DNA of 41,872 nucleotides, taken from JBBSHS01 sp038232515 (GTDB lineage Bacteria; Actinomycetota; Acidimicrobiia; Acidimicrobiales; JAUJNH01). The notes beneath the pieces are model-generated. The model saw only the letters and a list, made by a program, of their open reading frames with translations. It was not told the origin of the DNA and did not search any database. The stretch is taken from assembly GCA_038232515.1 (NCBI GenBank), contig JBBSHS010000014.1:1-41872 (forward strand), written 5' to 3'. Made by a program: the position numbers and the translations under genes. Below, in pieces: positions 33,367-41,376 of the stretch (the stretch's first letter is position 1; each line of letters begins with the position of its first letter).

Positions 33367-35298
33367 GTGGCCATAGCCGAAACCCGCACTGTCCCCGACG
33401 AGGAGTCCGAAGGGCTCCACCACGAGCTGGACGAGGTCTGGGAGGACGCGCCCGGACTGGTGGGCTTCTTCTCCACCGTCGACCACAAGCGCATAGGCGT
33501 GCGGTACATCTACACCGCCTTCGTCTTCTTCTTCGTGTCGGGCCTGGCCGCGCTGGTGATGCGCACGCAGCTGGCCACGCCAAACAACAACGTCGTCGGC
33601 CCACAGACCTACAACGAGCTGTTCACCATGCACGGCACCACCATGATCTTCCTGTTCAACACGCCCGTTCTGGCCGGGTTCGGGAACTACCTGATCCCCC
33701 TGCAACTCGGCACCAGGGACATGGCTTTCCCGAGGCTGAACGCCTTCAGCTACTGGATCTTCTTGTTCTCAGGCCTTTTCATGTACTCGAGCTTCTTCTT
33801 CGGTCGTCCACCCGACGGTGGCTGGTTCGCATTGGTGCCCCTCACCGGCAAGACCTACTCGCCCGGCGTCAACATGGATTTCTGGGGCCTCGGCGTCATC
33901 TTCGTCGGCATCAGCACCACCGTGGGCGCCATCAACTTCATCGTCAGCATCTTCAAGCTGCGGTGCCCGGGCATGTCGCTCAACCGCATGCCGATATTCG
34001 TCTGGTCGATGCTGGTGTTCTCCCTGATGGTCATCTTCGCGGTGCCAGCCGTGACCCTGGCCGCCGTGCTCCTCGAGATGGACCGCCTCTTCGGCACCGC
34101 TTTCTTCAATCCCGTGGCCGGCGGCAGCACACTGCTCTACCAGCACCTGTTCTGGTTCTGGGGCCATCCGGAGGTGTACATCCTGTTCGTGCCGGCCACC
34201 GGCATGGTGTCGATGATCATCCCCGTGTTCTCACGGCGGCCGCTGGCCGGGTACATCTGGGTGGCCACCGCGCTGGTGGCCGTGGGCTTCATCAGCTTCG
34301 GCGTATGGGTGCACCACATGTTCGCCACCGGCATCCCGGCGCTGGCGTTGGCCTTCTTCTCAGGGGTCAGCCTGCTGATCACCATCCCGAGCGGCGTGCA
34401 GTTCTTCGCCTGGATATCCACCATGTGGAAGGGCAAAGTGGTGCTCACGACGCCGATGCTGTTCTGCATCGGCTTCCTGCTCATCTTCCTGCTGGGCGGC
34501 ATCACCGGCGTGATGGTGGCCGTGCTGCCCTTCGACTGGCAGGTGACCGACAGCTACTTCATAGTTGCCCACTTCCACTACGTCCTGAACGGCGCGGTGG
34601 TGTTCCCGATCTTCGGTGCCATCTATTACTGGATGCCGAAGATGACCGGACGGATGCTCTCCGAGCGCCTGGGCAAGATCAGCTTCTGGGTGATGTTCAT
34701 CGGCTTCAATGTGACCTTCTTTCCCATGCACATCCTCGGCTTCTTGGGCATGCCCCGCAGAGTGTGGACGTACCTGCCCGGTCTCGGCTGGGACGGGCTC
34801 AACCTTCTCAGCACGATCGGCGGTTTCGCCTTCGGCCTGGGCACGGGGCTCAGCCTGATGAACTTCGTGTGGAGCCGGATACGAGGAGTACCGGCCGGGC
34901 CCGACCCCTGGAAGGGCGACTCGCTCGAATGGGCTACCACCTCACCGCCCCCGGACTACAACTTCCTCGCCATCCCGGTCGTGGGTGGCCGCCATCCGCT
35001 ATGGGACCAGAACCCCTTGCCGACGCTCGAGTCAGGCGACGACGAGGCCACACGGTCCCTCGGCCCAGAAGGGGCGTTGGACCGGGGGACGCCCGTCACC
35101 AGTGGCATCGACTCGAAGCCGGAGGCGACGCTCACCATCCCGCACGAGACCTACATACCGCTGGTCCTGGCCATAGGCCTCACCGCCTTCTTCACGGGAC
35201 TGATCATCGACGCAGCGCTGGTCGGCGTGCTGGGCATCGGCTTTGCCGTCCTCGGTGTCGTGTGGTGGGCCTGGCGCACGGACATGGACCTCATATGA
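33367..35298 (+). CDS. ctaD: Cytochrome c oxidase subunit I with C-terminal extension
   Basis: A 643-residue haem-copper oxidase subunit I. Conserved ligands and channel motifs are visible: FTMHGTTMIFLFNTP (low-spin haem His), WGHPEVYILFVPATGM (CuB His and cross-linked Tyr), HHMFATG (CuB His pair) and AHFHYVLNGAVVFPIFG (haem a3 and a ligands). After the normal end (about residue 560) comes a linker and two more membrane helices (YIPLVLAIGLTAFFTGLIID, then VGVLGIGFAVLGVVWWAW), resembling a fused subunit IV-type module. GTG 33367 lies 2 nt after the ctaC stop; upstream in-frame codons belong to ctaC's shadow. Confidence 0.94.
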   Translation: MAIAETRTVPDEESEGLHHELDEVWEDAPGLVGFFSTVDHKRIGVRYIYTAFVFFFVSGLAALVMRTQLATPNNNVVGPQTYNELFTMHGTTMIFLFNTPVLAGFGNYLIPLQLGTRDMAFPRLNAFSYWIFLFSGLFMYSSFFFGRPPDGGWFALVPLTGKTYSPGVNMDFWGLGVIFVGISTTVGAINFIVSIFKLRCPGMSLNRMPIFVWSMLVFSLMVIFAVPAVTLAAVLLEMDRLFGTAFFNPVAGGSTLLYQHLFWFWGHPEVYILFVPATGMVSMIIPVFSRRPLAGYIWVATALVAVGFISFGVWVHHMFATGIPALALAFFSGVSLLITIPSGVQFFAWISTMWKGKVVLTTPMLFCIGFLLIFLLGGITGVMVAVLPFDWQVTDSYFIVAHFHYVLNGAVVFPIFGAIYYWMPKMTGRMLSERLGKISFWVMFIGFNVTFFPMHILGFLGMPRRVWTYLPGLGWDGLNLLSTIGGFAFGLGTGLSLMNFVWSRIRGVPAGPDPWKGDSLEWATTSPPPDYNFLAIPVVGGRHPLWDQNPLPTLESGDDEATRSLGPEGALDRGTPVTSGIDSKPEATLTIPHETYIPLVLAIGLTAFFTGLIIDAALVGVLGIGFAVLGVVWWAWRTDMDLI

Positions 35299-35305
35299 GA
35301 CGGCC

Positions 35306-35932
35306 ATGACGCTCCTCGGATCAGACCGCTCGACCGACGCCGAGGTCTCAGAGGCCCCGGTCCGCCCCTCGTCCCGGCGCAGCTACTCCACGGCGTGGTG
35401 GGGGATGGTGGTGCTGATCACCACCGAGGCGATGGTCTTCGCCATCCTCATTGCCGCCTACATGTTCCTGCGGGCCACCTCCAAAGAGTGGCCGCCGGCG
35501 GGCACCGAGCTACCAGAGCTCAAGCTGACTCTCATCTTCAGCGCCGTGTTGTGGGGGTCGAGCCTGCCCATCTTCTGGGCCGAGGCAGCCATACGAAGGG
35601 GTGACCAGGCCCGGCTTCGGGCCGGCCTTCTCATCAGCTTCGTGATGGGCCTGTCGTTCCTGGCCTACACGGCCAAGGACTTCGCAGACCTGCACTACGG
35701 CTGGCGGGACAGCGCCTACGGGTCCATCTTCTACGTCATCGTCGGCCTGCACGGTATCCATGTCGTCATCGGCCTGGCCATGAACCTGGTCGTGCAGATC
35801 AAGGCCTGGCAGGCCAAGTTCACCGCCCACCGTCACACCACCGTCGAGGTGTTCAGCCTGTACTGGCACTTCGTCGACGTGGTGTGGTTGTTCGTCATGC
35901 CCACCGTCTTCCTGTCGCCCCATGTCCACTGA
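35306..35932 (+). CDS. ctaE: Cytochrome c oxidase subunit III
   Basis: The 208-residue protein has five or so membrane helices and the subunit III features YSTAWWGMVVLITTEAMVFA (conserved Glu), FYVIVGLHGIHVVIGLAMN and VEVFSLYWHFVDVVWLFVMP. The short five-helix form is common in bacteria. ATG 35306 lies 7 nt after ctaD; the last 11 nt overlap the next gene. Confidence 0.93.
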   Translation: MTLLGSDRSTDAEVSEAPVRPSSRRSYSTAWWGMVVLITTEAMVFAILIAAYMFLRATSKEWPPAGTELPELKLTLIFSAVLWGSSLPIFWAEAAIRRGDQARLRAGLLISFVMGLSFLAYTAKDFADLHYGWRDSAYGSIFYVIVGLHGIHVVIGLAMNLVVQIKAWQAKFTAHRHTTVEVFSLYWHFVDVVWLFVMPTVFLSPHVH

Positions 35933-36317
35933 CCACGTGAGCGGCAACGTGGAGGCCGTCGAGTGGGCCGGGCCCATCCGGCGGTTCGTGACCGTCTGGT
36001 ACGCCGTGCTCGGCGGCGTCGGGGCCTGGACCGCCCACCTCTTGTTCGAGGCCAGCTTCATGAAGTACACGTGCAACAGCCACGGCTACGTGTGGGTCAT
36101 GCACCTCGCCACCGCCGTCACGGCCCTGGCCACGGTGGCGGCCATGGTCCTGTCGTGGCGGCTGCTGCGGGTGAGCCAGGGCTCGGACGAGGCCGCGGCC
36201 GACGCCGGGGGGCGCCTGCAGTTCCTGGGCTACGCCGGCCTGCTCATCGGTGCCATCAATCTGGCTCTAATCCTCCTGGAGGGCGTCTACGTCGTGTTCC
36301 TGCACCGCTGTGGCTGA
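35922..36317 (+). CDS. Small membrane protein inside the cytochrome oxidase operon
   Basis: A 131-residue protein with about three hydrophobic segments: VWYAVLGGVGAWTAHLLFEA, MHLATAVTALATVAAMVLSW and LGYAGLLIGAINLALILLEG. It overlaps ctaE by 11 nt and ctaG by 8 nt, so it is surely co-expressed with them. I recognise no named family. An assembly role or accessory oxidase subunit is likely from context only. A possible metal or haem ligand set (His, Cys in KYTCNSHGYVW) is worth noting. Confidence 0.8.
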   Translation: MSTDHVSGNVEAVEWAGPIRRFVTVWYAVLGGVGAWTAHLLFEASFMKYTCNSHGYVWVMHLATAVTALATVAAMVLSWRLLRVSQGSDEAAADAGGRLQFLGYAGLLIGAINLALILLEGVYVVFLHRCG

Positions 36318-37140
36318 GTGGTTGCCGCTGGTGGCGGTGGCCTGCGCCTACGGCGTGGGCCTGCGCCGGATGTGGCGCGCCGCCGGTACTGGTCGTCTGG
36401 TACGTCGAGGCCAGGTCTGGAGCTTCGGGGCCGGCATGGTCGCCGTTGCGGTGGCGCTGGCGCCGCCGCTCGACAACGCCGTTGACAGGAGCCTCACCGT
36501 CCACATGGTCCAACACGTCATCCTCCTGTCGGTGGCGGCGCCGCTGGTGGCCCTCGGTGCGCCGCTGCCCACCCTGCTGTGGGCCTTGCCGCCCCGGCTA
36601 CGAGGCGCGGGGCTGCGCCTGTGGCGCCGGGCGATGGCCAGCCAGCGCGGTTCAGGGTGGTTGGGCTGGCTGGCTGGTGCGTTGGTGGTGCAGTCGGTGG
36701 TCATGTGGGCCTGGCATGCCCCGGCCCTTTTCGGCGCCGCCCTGCGCCAACCCGCGCTCCACGCCCTCGAGCACACCAGCTTTCTGGCCACCTCGGTCGT
36801 CTTGTGGTGGGTGCTGACGGCTCGCCGCTCGCGGCGGGGGGCGGCGGCCCTGGCTGTGTTCGTGGCGTCCTTCCCCGGAACGGCGCTGGGTGCGGCCCTG
36901 CTGCTGGCCCCGCATCCCTGGTACCCCGAGTACGTGCGGACCACGGCAGACGCCGCCCTGGGCGACCAGCAGACGGCGGGCGTGGTGATGTGGTCCTTCG
37001 TCGGCCTGATCTACGTGGTGGCCGCGGCCGTGCTGTTCGCCACCTGGTTGGCCGATGGTCACGGCATGGAGGAACCGGAGATCGTGGTGCCGCCCTGGCC
37101 AGCCCCGGTGGGTAGGCCCGTGGGACGGATGGCCCTCTGA
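36310..37140 (+). CDS. ctaG: Cytochrome c oxidase assembly factor, CtaG (caa3) family
   Basis: A 276-residue membrane protein with about seven helices. It has CtaG_Bacillus/caa3-type signatures: VHMVQHVILLSVAAPLVALG with its conserved His residues, VMWAWHAPALFGAALRQPAL and HALEHTSFLATSVVLWW. Such proteins help insert copper into CuA/CuB centres of caa3 oxidases, which fits the cytochrome-c-fused CtaC upstream. The GTG start overlaps the previous gene by 8 nt and its stop overlaps the qcrB ATG (TGATG). Confidence 0.88.
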   Translation: MAEWLPLVAVACAYGVGLRRMWRAAGTGRLVRRGQVWSFGAGMVAVAVALAPPLDNAVDRSLTVHMVQHVILLSVAAPLVALGAPLPTLLWALPPRLRGAGLRLWRRAMASQRGSGWLGWLAGALVVQSVVMWAWHAPALFGAALRQPALHALEHTSFLATSVVLWWVLTARRSRRGAAALAVFVASFPGTALGAALLLAPHPWYPEYVRTTADAALGDQQTAGVVMWSFVGLIYVVAAAVLFATWLADGHGMEEPEIVVPPWPAPVGRPVGRMAL

Positions 37141-38663
37141 TGTTCGGTGCCATCGGCCGCTGGTTCGACGAGCGCCTGGGGGCGTCGCGCTTCGCCCGCA
37201 CCGCCCTCAACAAGATCTTTCCCGACAACTGGTCGTTCATGCTGGGCGAGGTCGCCATGTACTGCTTCCTCATCCTGGTGGTCACGGGCGTCTATCTGAC
37301 GTTCTTCTTCCACCCCAGCGCCCGCGAGGTCACCTACCACGGCCGGTACGCGCCCCTCAACGGGGTGAAGATGTCAGAGGCCTACCGCTCCACCATCCAA
37401 CTCTCCTTCGACGTGCGGGCCGGCCTGGTCTTCCGCCAGATCCATCACTGGGCCGCGCTCCTTTTCGTCGCCGCCATCCTCACCCACATGTGCCGCATCT
37501 TCTTCACCGGCGCCTTCCGCAAGCCACGTGAGCTGAACTGGGTCATCGGCGTCACGATGCTCGTCCTGGCCATCTTCAACGGGTTCGCCGGCTATTCGCT
37601 GCCCGACGACTTGTTGTCCGGCACCGGTCTGCGCATCGGGTTCTCCATCGCCCTGGCCGTGCCACTGGCCGGCACCTGGCTCGCCTTCCTCGTCTTTGGG
37701 GGCAATTTCCCGAGCGAGGCCATCACCGTCCGGCTGTTCACGCTCCACATCCTGATCATCCCCGCCTTGATCTTCGCCCTGCTGGGCGCTCATCTGGCCA
37801 TCCTGTGGCACCAGAAGCACACGCAGTTCCCGGGTCCGGGCCGCACGGAGCACAACATCGTCGGCTCGCGCCTGTGGCCCGTCTACACCGCCCGCTCCAT
37901 GGGCCTGATGTGCGGCATCGTGGCCCTCCTCAGTCTTCTGGGCGGACTGGCCCAGATCAACCCCGTGTGGCTGTACGGGCCGTACCAGGCGTCGGCGGTG
38001 TCGACTGCGGCCCAGCCCGACTGGTACATGGGATGGCTGGAAGGAGCGCTGCGTATTTTTCCGTCCTGGCGGTTCCACGTCCTCGGGTACCCCATCTCGG
38101 AGGTGTTCTGGCCCGCCGTCTTCCTGCCCAGCATCACTTTCCTGCTCTTGTACCTGTGGCCCTTCGTGGAACAGCGGGTCACCCACGACCGCGATGTGCA
38201 CGACCTGTTGGACCGTCCCCGCAACCGCCCGTTGCGGACCGCCATCGGGTCGGGCGTTCTCACCTTCTACGGCGTGCTGTTCGTGGCCGGATCGCAGGAC
38301 ATCATCGCCCAGAAGATGAACGTCTCGATTCCGAACGTGACGTTCACGCTACGGGTCGTCGTCTTCATCCTGCCCATCCTGGCGGCGCTGCTGGCGTGGA
38401 AGGTGTGCCGGGACCTGGCCGCCGAGGACCCCCGTATGGGCACCGGGCCGGCGGACTGGCCGCCCAGCGGGATGCCGGTCGGTGCCCCGGCAGCCCAGGA
38501 CGCGCAGCCTGCGCCGGAGAAGAGCGTGCTCGCCCAACCGGCGGGGTCGCGCCTCGTCCGGGGGGCGGCCGGGGCCATCACGGTGGCTGCCGCCCTGCAA
38601 GGCGCAGTGCAGGCCTGGCGTAAGAAGCGCTCGGTACGCTCCAACGGGAGCCGCCACCAATAG
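37140..38663 (+). CDS. qcrB: Cytochrome b subunit of the bcc complex (QcrB)
   Basis: A 507-residue cytochrome b with eight or nine helices. The two haem b pairs are visible in FRQIHHWAALLFVAAILTHM and in LHILIIPALIFALLGAHLAI. The Qo motif is PDWY (AAQPDWYMGWLEGALR), the actinobacterial form of PEWY. About 90 hydrophilic residues with a basic end (AWRKKRSVRSNGSRHQ) follow the last helix. In most actinobacteria qcrB directly follows qcrA; here it lies five genes later, after the oxidase genes, coupled to ctaG by a one-base overlap. Confidence 0.93.
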   Translation: MFGAIGRWFDERLGASRFARTALNKIFPDNWSFMLGEVAMYCFLILVVTGVYLTFFFHPSAREVTYHGRYAPLNGVKMSEAYRSTIQLSFDVRAGLVFRQIHHWAALLFVAAILTHMCRIFFTGAFRKPRELNWVIGVTMLVLAIFNGFAGYSLPDDLLSGTGLRIGFSIALAVPLAGTWLAFLVFGGNFPSEAITVRLFTLHILIIPALIFALLGAHLAILWHQKHTQFPGPGRTEHNIVGSRLWPVYTARSMGLMCGIVALLSLLGGLAQINPVWLYGPYQASAVSTAAQPDWYMGWLEGALRIFPSWRFHVLGYPISEVFWPAVFLPSITFLLLYLWPFVEQRVTHDRDVHDLLDRPRNRPLRTAIGSGVLTFYGVLFVAGSQDIIAQKMNVSIPNVTFTLRVVVFILPILAALLAWKVCRDLAAEDPRMGTGPADWPPSGMPVGAPAAQDAQPAPEKSVLAQPAGSRLVRGAAGAITVAAALQGAVQAWRKKRSVRSNGSRHQ

Positions 38664-38726
38664 GCTTCGCCTGGAGCCTGAAGCTCCCTCAACCATCTGG
38701 TGAACACGAGAGAAAAGGAGACCGGC

Positions 38727-39029
38727 ATGAAGTTCCTGGTGATCTGGCGGATCGAGATATCGCGTGTCTCAGGTGAGATGATGAAGGCGGTCCTGCGCAT
38801 GCCCGATTACGCCAGGCCTCTCGAAGACCAGGGCAAGGTGATCGGCCGCTACCACGTCGTAGGCAGCCACGGAGGAGCCTGGATCTACAACGTCGAGTCG
38901 AACGACGAACTGGAGATGCTCCTGGCCAAGTCGCCTGTCTACAACTTCGCCCACTTCAAGGTTCTTCCATTGGCCGACATGTCGTCGCTGCCGGTGCAGC
39001 CGAGCGGGTCGCCGCCGGAGGCTGGGTAG
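38727..39029 (+). CDS. Small muconolactone isomerase-like/alpha-beta barrel dimer protein
   Basis: The 100-residue product (MKFLVIWRIEISRVSGEMMK, then GKVIGRYHVVGSHGGAWIYN and FAHFKVLPLADM) has the beta-alpha-beta layout and length of muconolactone delta-isomerase and related ferredoxin-like dimers. The catalytic identity is uncertain, and no other aromatic degradation genes are near. AAAAGGAG lies 6 nt upstream of ATG 38727, a strong ribosome-binding site that decides the start over the ATG-like codon at 38700. It lies 63 nt after qcrB and may be a separate unit. Confidence 0.75.
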   Translation: MKFLVIWRIEISRVSGEMMKAVLRMPDYARPLEDQGKVIGRYHVVGSHGGAWIYNVESNDELEMLLAKSPVYNFAHFKVLPLADMSSLPVQPSGSPPEAG

Positions 39030-39098
39030 TGCCCGACGACGTATGGGAACGGCCGACCGGATTGTGAGGCGGCGTCGACCAGCGGTCAGGATGAAGCC

Positions 39099-40130
39099 GT
39101 GACGGACACCCAGGCCGAGCCCAGCCACGCCGACTCGTCCGGTGAGTTCACCCGGGATCAGAACTACATCGCCACCCGGATTACCGCCGATGGCCGGGAC
39201 GGCTACCGGGTGGAGCCGGGCAGGTACCGGCTGGTGGTGAGCCGGGCCTGTCCATGGGCCAACCGGGCCATCATCGTGCGGCGCCTGCTCGGCCTGGAGC
39301 CGGTGCTGTCGATGGCTGTGGCCGGGCCTACCCACGACGAACGGAGCTGGAAGTTCGACCTGGACCCAGGTGGCCGTGACCCAGTGCTCGGTATCGAACG
39401 GCTCCAGGAGGCGTTTCTGGCCCGGTTCGCCGACTACAGCCGCGGCATCACCGTGCCGGCCATCGTCGACATCCGCAGTGGCGAGGTCGTGACCAATGAC
39501 TTCTCCCAGATCACGCTGGACCTCTCGACCCAATGGCGGCAGTACCACCGCCCCGGGGCGCCTGACCTGTATCCAGAGGACCAGCGCGACGAGATCGACG
39601 AAGTCGCCCGGCTGGTCTTCGACGACGTGAACAATGGCGTTTACCGCTGCGGTTTCGCGGGCAGCCAGAGTGCGTACGAGCGGGCCTACCACCGCCTCTT
39701 CGACCGTCTCGACTGGATGAGCGAACGCCTCCGAGAGCAGCGCTACCTCGTGGGGGACACCATCACCGAAGCCGACGTACGTCTTTTCACCACGCTCGCC
39801 CGCTTTGACCCGGTCTACCACGGGCACTTCAAGTGCAACCGGCAGAAGCTCTCCGAGATGCCGGTGCTGTGGGCCTACGCCCGAGACCTGTTCCAGACGC
39901 CCGGGTTTGGCGACACGATCGACTTCGACCACATCAAGCGCCACTATTACCTGGTCCACAAAGCCGTCAACCCCACGCAGATCGTCCCGGTCGGTCCCGA
40001 CCTCAGCGGGTGGGTCACCGCTCACGGGCGCGAGACGTTGGGCGGACGTCCCTTCGGGGACGGCCGCGCTCCGGGCCCACCTCCGCCGGACGAGGTCGTT
40101 CCGCCCGAGCACACCCCGCTTCGCGTCTGA
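39099..40130 (+). CDS. Glutathionyl-hydroquinone reductase-like (Xi-class GST) protein
   Basis: A 343-residue protein with the Xi-class GST pattern: an N-terminal thioredoxin-like domain with the active-site CPWANRAIIVRRLLGLE, ending with VPAIVDIRSGEVVTNDF. An all-helical C-terminal domain follows with VNNGVYRCGFAGSQSAYERA, TEADVRLFTTLARFDPVYHG and GFGDTIDFDHIKRHYY. These enzymes reduce glutathionyl-hydroquinones; in actinobacteria lacking glutathione a mycothiol conjugate may be the substrate. The GTG start has AGGA 7 nt upstream. The last 30 residues are proline-rich. Confidence 0.9.
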   Translation: MTDTQAEPSHADSSGEFTRDQNYIATRITADGRDGYRVEPGRYRLVVSRACPWANRAIIVRRLLGLEPVLSMAVAGPTHDERSWKFDLDPGGRDPVLGIERLQEAFLARFADYSRGITVPAIVDIRSGEVVTNDFSQITLDLSTQWRQYHRPGAPDLYPEDQRDEIDEVARLVFDDVNNGVYRCGFAGSQSAYERAYHRLFDRLDWMSERLREQRYLVGDTITEADVRLFTTLARFDPVYHGHFKCNRQKLSEMPVLWAYARDLFQTPGFGDTIDFDHIKRHYYLVHKAVNPTQIVPVGPDLSGWVTAHGRETLGGRPFGDGRAPGPPPPDEVVPPEHTPLRV

Positions 40131-40232
40131 CCCGGCCCGACCGGCAGGTCGGTTCCACTGGTTAGCGATGTCGGGCGCCACCTTCCATGACACACCGGCG
40201 CCGACCAGTCCGGTAGCGGGGGACTGGTTCTC

Positions 40233-40330
40233 TGAGCTTCCCCCGGTGGAGCGGACGGTTTGGTTGTGGTGATCATGCCGCGGCTGTGGCGGTCTCGTAG
40301 TCGATAGGGCCGAGCCGTCTCGTAGACGAT
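40233..40330 (-). mobile_element. IS3-family element, terminal remnant
   Basis: The minus strand ends with RSSTRRLGPIDYETATAAA and a stop at 40273, like the C-terminus of IS3-type transposases (...SP-I-x-Y-E...). Beyond the stop, the next 40 bases on the plus strand begin TGAGCTTCCCCCGGTGGAGC (from 40233), which looks like an IS3-family terminal inverted repeat starting with TG. No other end and no DDE domain are present. The remnant lies in the 353-nt gap between the GST-like gene and chrB. Confidence 0.5.
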
Positions 40331-40336
40331 CGTTTA

Positions 40337-40358
40337 CGAACGCTGGCGCGCGCGTTCG
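40337..40358. repeat. Inverted repeat CGAACGC-N8-GCGTTCG
   Basis: Perfect 7-bp arms with an 8-bp spacer, about 125 nt upstream of the chrB-type operon and just beyond the IS3 remnant. It could be an operator or a transcription terminator; there is no U-tract. Confidence 0.35.
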
Positions 40359-40436
40359 GAGGCACCGTAGATCCACCGCCCAGCCAGGGCGTCGGCGAGG
40401 CTGAGGATGGACCAGGGCTGGGGACCCCATAGCGCT

Positions 40437-40475
40437 GCAACCTTGGTTGCGTTTTGCTTGGGGTGCAGGTACCGT
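40437..40475 (+). promoter_or_regulatory. Candidate promoter/operator of the chromate-resistance operon
   Basis: TTGCGT (40447-40452), a 17-bp spacer and TACCGT (40470-40475) form a plausible sigma-70-type promoter that ends 8 nt before the GTG at 40484, giving a leaderless message. An inverted repeat GCAACC-TT-GGTTGC (40437-40450) overlaps the -35 and could be the operator of a repressor. Confidence 0.4.
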
Positions 40476-40483
40476 CCGGAGCC

Positions 40484-40948
40484 GTGGCGGCGTCGACCGA
40501 CTGGGTGCTGCTGGCGTATCGGATGCCGCGGGACCCGTCCACCGCTCGGGTGGCCGTGTGGCGCAAGCTGCGCCGGTTGGGGGTGGTGCAGCTGGTCGAC
40601 GGGCTGGTGGCGTTGCCGGCGGACGCCCGGACCCGTGAGCAGTTGGAGTGGGTGGCCGAGGAGGTCACCGAGGCGGGCGGGGAGGCGACGGTGTGGCTGG
40701 GGCGGCCGGGTTCGAGGGCGCAGGAGCGGATGCTGGCGGAGCGCATGGCCGAGGTGGTCCGGATCGACTACCTGGCCGTCATCGGCGCGGCGCAGGAAGC
40801 CGGCGGCGCCGTGACGGGGAGAACGGTCGGTCGCCTCCGGCGCGAGCTGCACCGGATCGGCCAGCGTGACTTCTTCCCGCCGGCGGAGCGGGACGTGGCC
40901 CGCCAGGCCGTGGATGATCTCGCCGCAGCGGTGAAGGTACCGGGGTGA
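40484..40948 (+). CDS. chrB: ChrB N-terminal domain protein (chromate resistance regulator)
   Basis: The 154-residue protein begins WVLLAYRMPRDPSTARVAVW, RKLRRLGVVQLVDGLVALP and continues REQLEWVAEEVTEAGGEATVW. This is the N-terminal domain of ChrB, which in other bacteria senses chromate and controls efflux genes. GTG 40484 is preferred over the upstream TTG at 40454: it puts the conserved start near the N-terminus and follows the candidate leaderless promoter. The stop overlaps the GTG of the next gene (GTGA). ChrB is usually one protein with N- and C-domains; here they are two genes. Confidence 0.82.
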   Translation: MAASTDWVLLAYRMPRDPSTARVAVWRKLRRLGVVQLVDGLVALPADARTREQLEWVAEEVTEAGGEATVWLGRPGSRAQERMLAERMAEVVRIDYLAVIGAAQEAGGAVTGRTVGRLRRELHRIGQRDFFPPAERDVARQAVDDLAAAVKVPG

Positions 40949-41376
40949 GGTGGGCGACCCGGCGTGGGGTGCATGTGGATCGGGCTGGGTGTGCCTGGCT
41001 GCTCCGACGGTTCGTGGACCCGGGTGCGTCGTTCGTGTTCGTCGACGACCCGGATGAGGTGCCCGAGGGTGCGACGGCGTTCGACATGCGTGGTGTGGAG
41101 CTGTCGCACCACGGGGGTGACTGCAGCTTCGAGACGATGCTCCGCCACTTCGAGCTGGTGGACCCGGTGTTGTGGGACGTGGCCCGGATCGTGCACGAGG
41201 CTGACCTAGCCGATGACCGGTTCGACGCACCGGAGGCCCCAGGGCTCGACGTGCTCTGCCGGGGTCTGTCGATGACGGCGGCCGACGACGACGTCCTGGC
41301 TGTGACGGGCCGGTTGTTCGACGGCTTGTACGAGTACCGGCGTCGGGCGCTGCTGCTGGGCCGGGACCCGGCGTGA
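40945..41376 (+). CDS. ChrB C-terminal domain protein
   Basis: A 143-residue protein (RRGVHVDRAGCAWLLRRFVD, DPDEVPEGATAFDMRGVELS, HHGGDCSFETMLRHFELVDP, then IVHEADLADDRFDAPEAPGL) matching the C-terminal domain of ChrB. Conserved Cys, His and acidic residues may bind metal or oxyanion. It overlaps the ChrB N-domain gene by 4 nt (GTGA) and the MFS gene by 4 nt (GTGA). The split arrangement is found in other actinobacteria as far as I recall. Its exact role in resistance is not established. Confidence 0.82.
   Translation: MRWATRRGVHVDRAGCAWLLRRFVDPGASFVFVDDPDEVPEGATAFDMRGVELSHHGGDCSFETMLRHFELVDPVLWDVARIVHEADLADDRFDAPEAPGLDVLCRGLSMTAADDDVLAVTGRLFDGLYEYRRRALLLGRDPA

Noticed and set aside
40292..40325. 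Direct repeat GTCTCGTAG at 40292 and 40317, 25 bp apart
   Set aside because: It lies inside the IS3 transposase remnant and is probably chance coding similarity.
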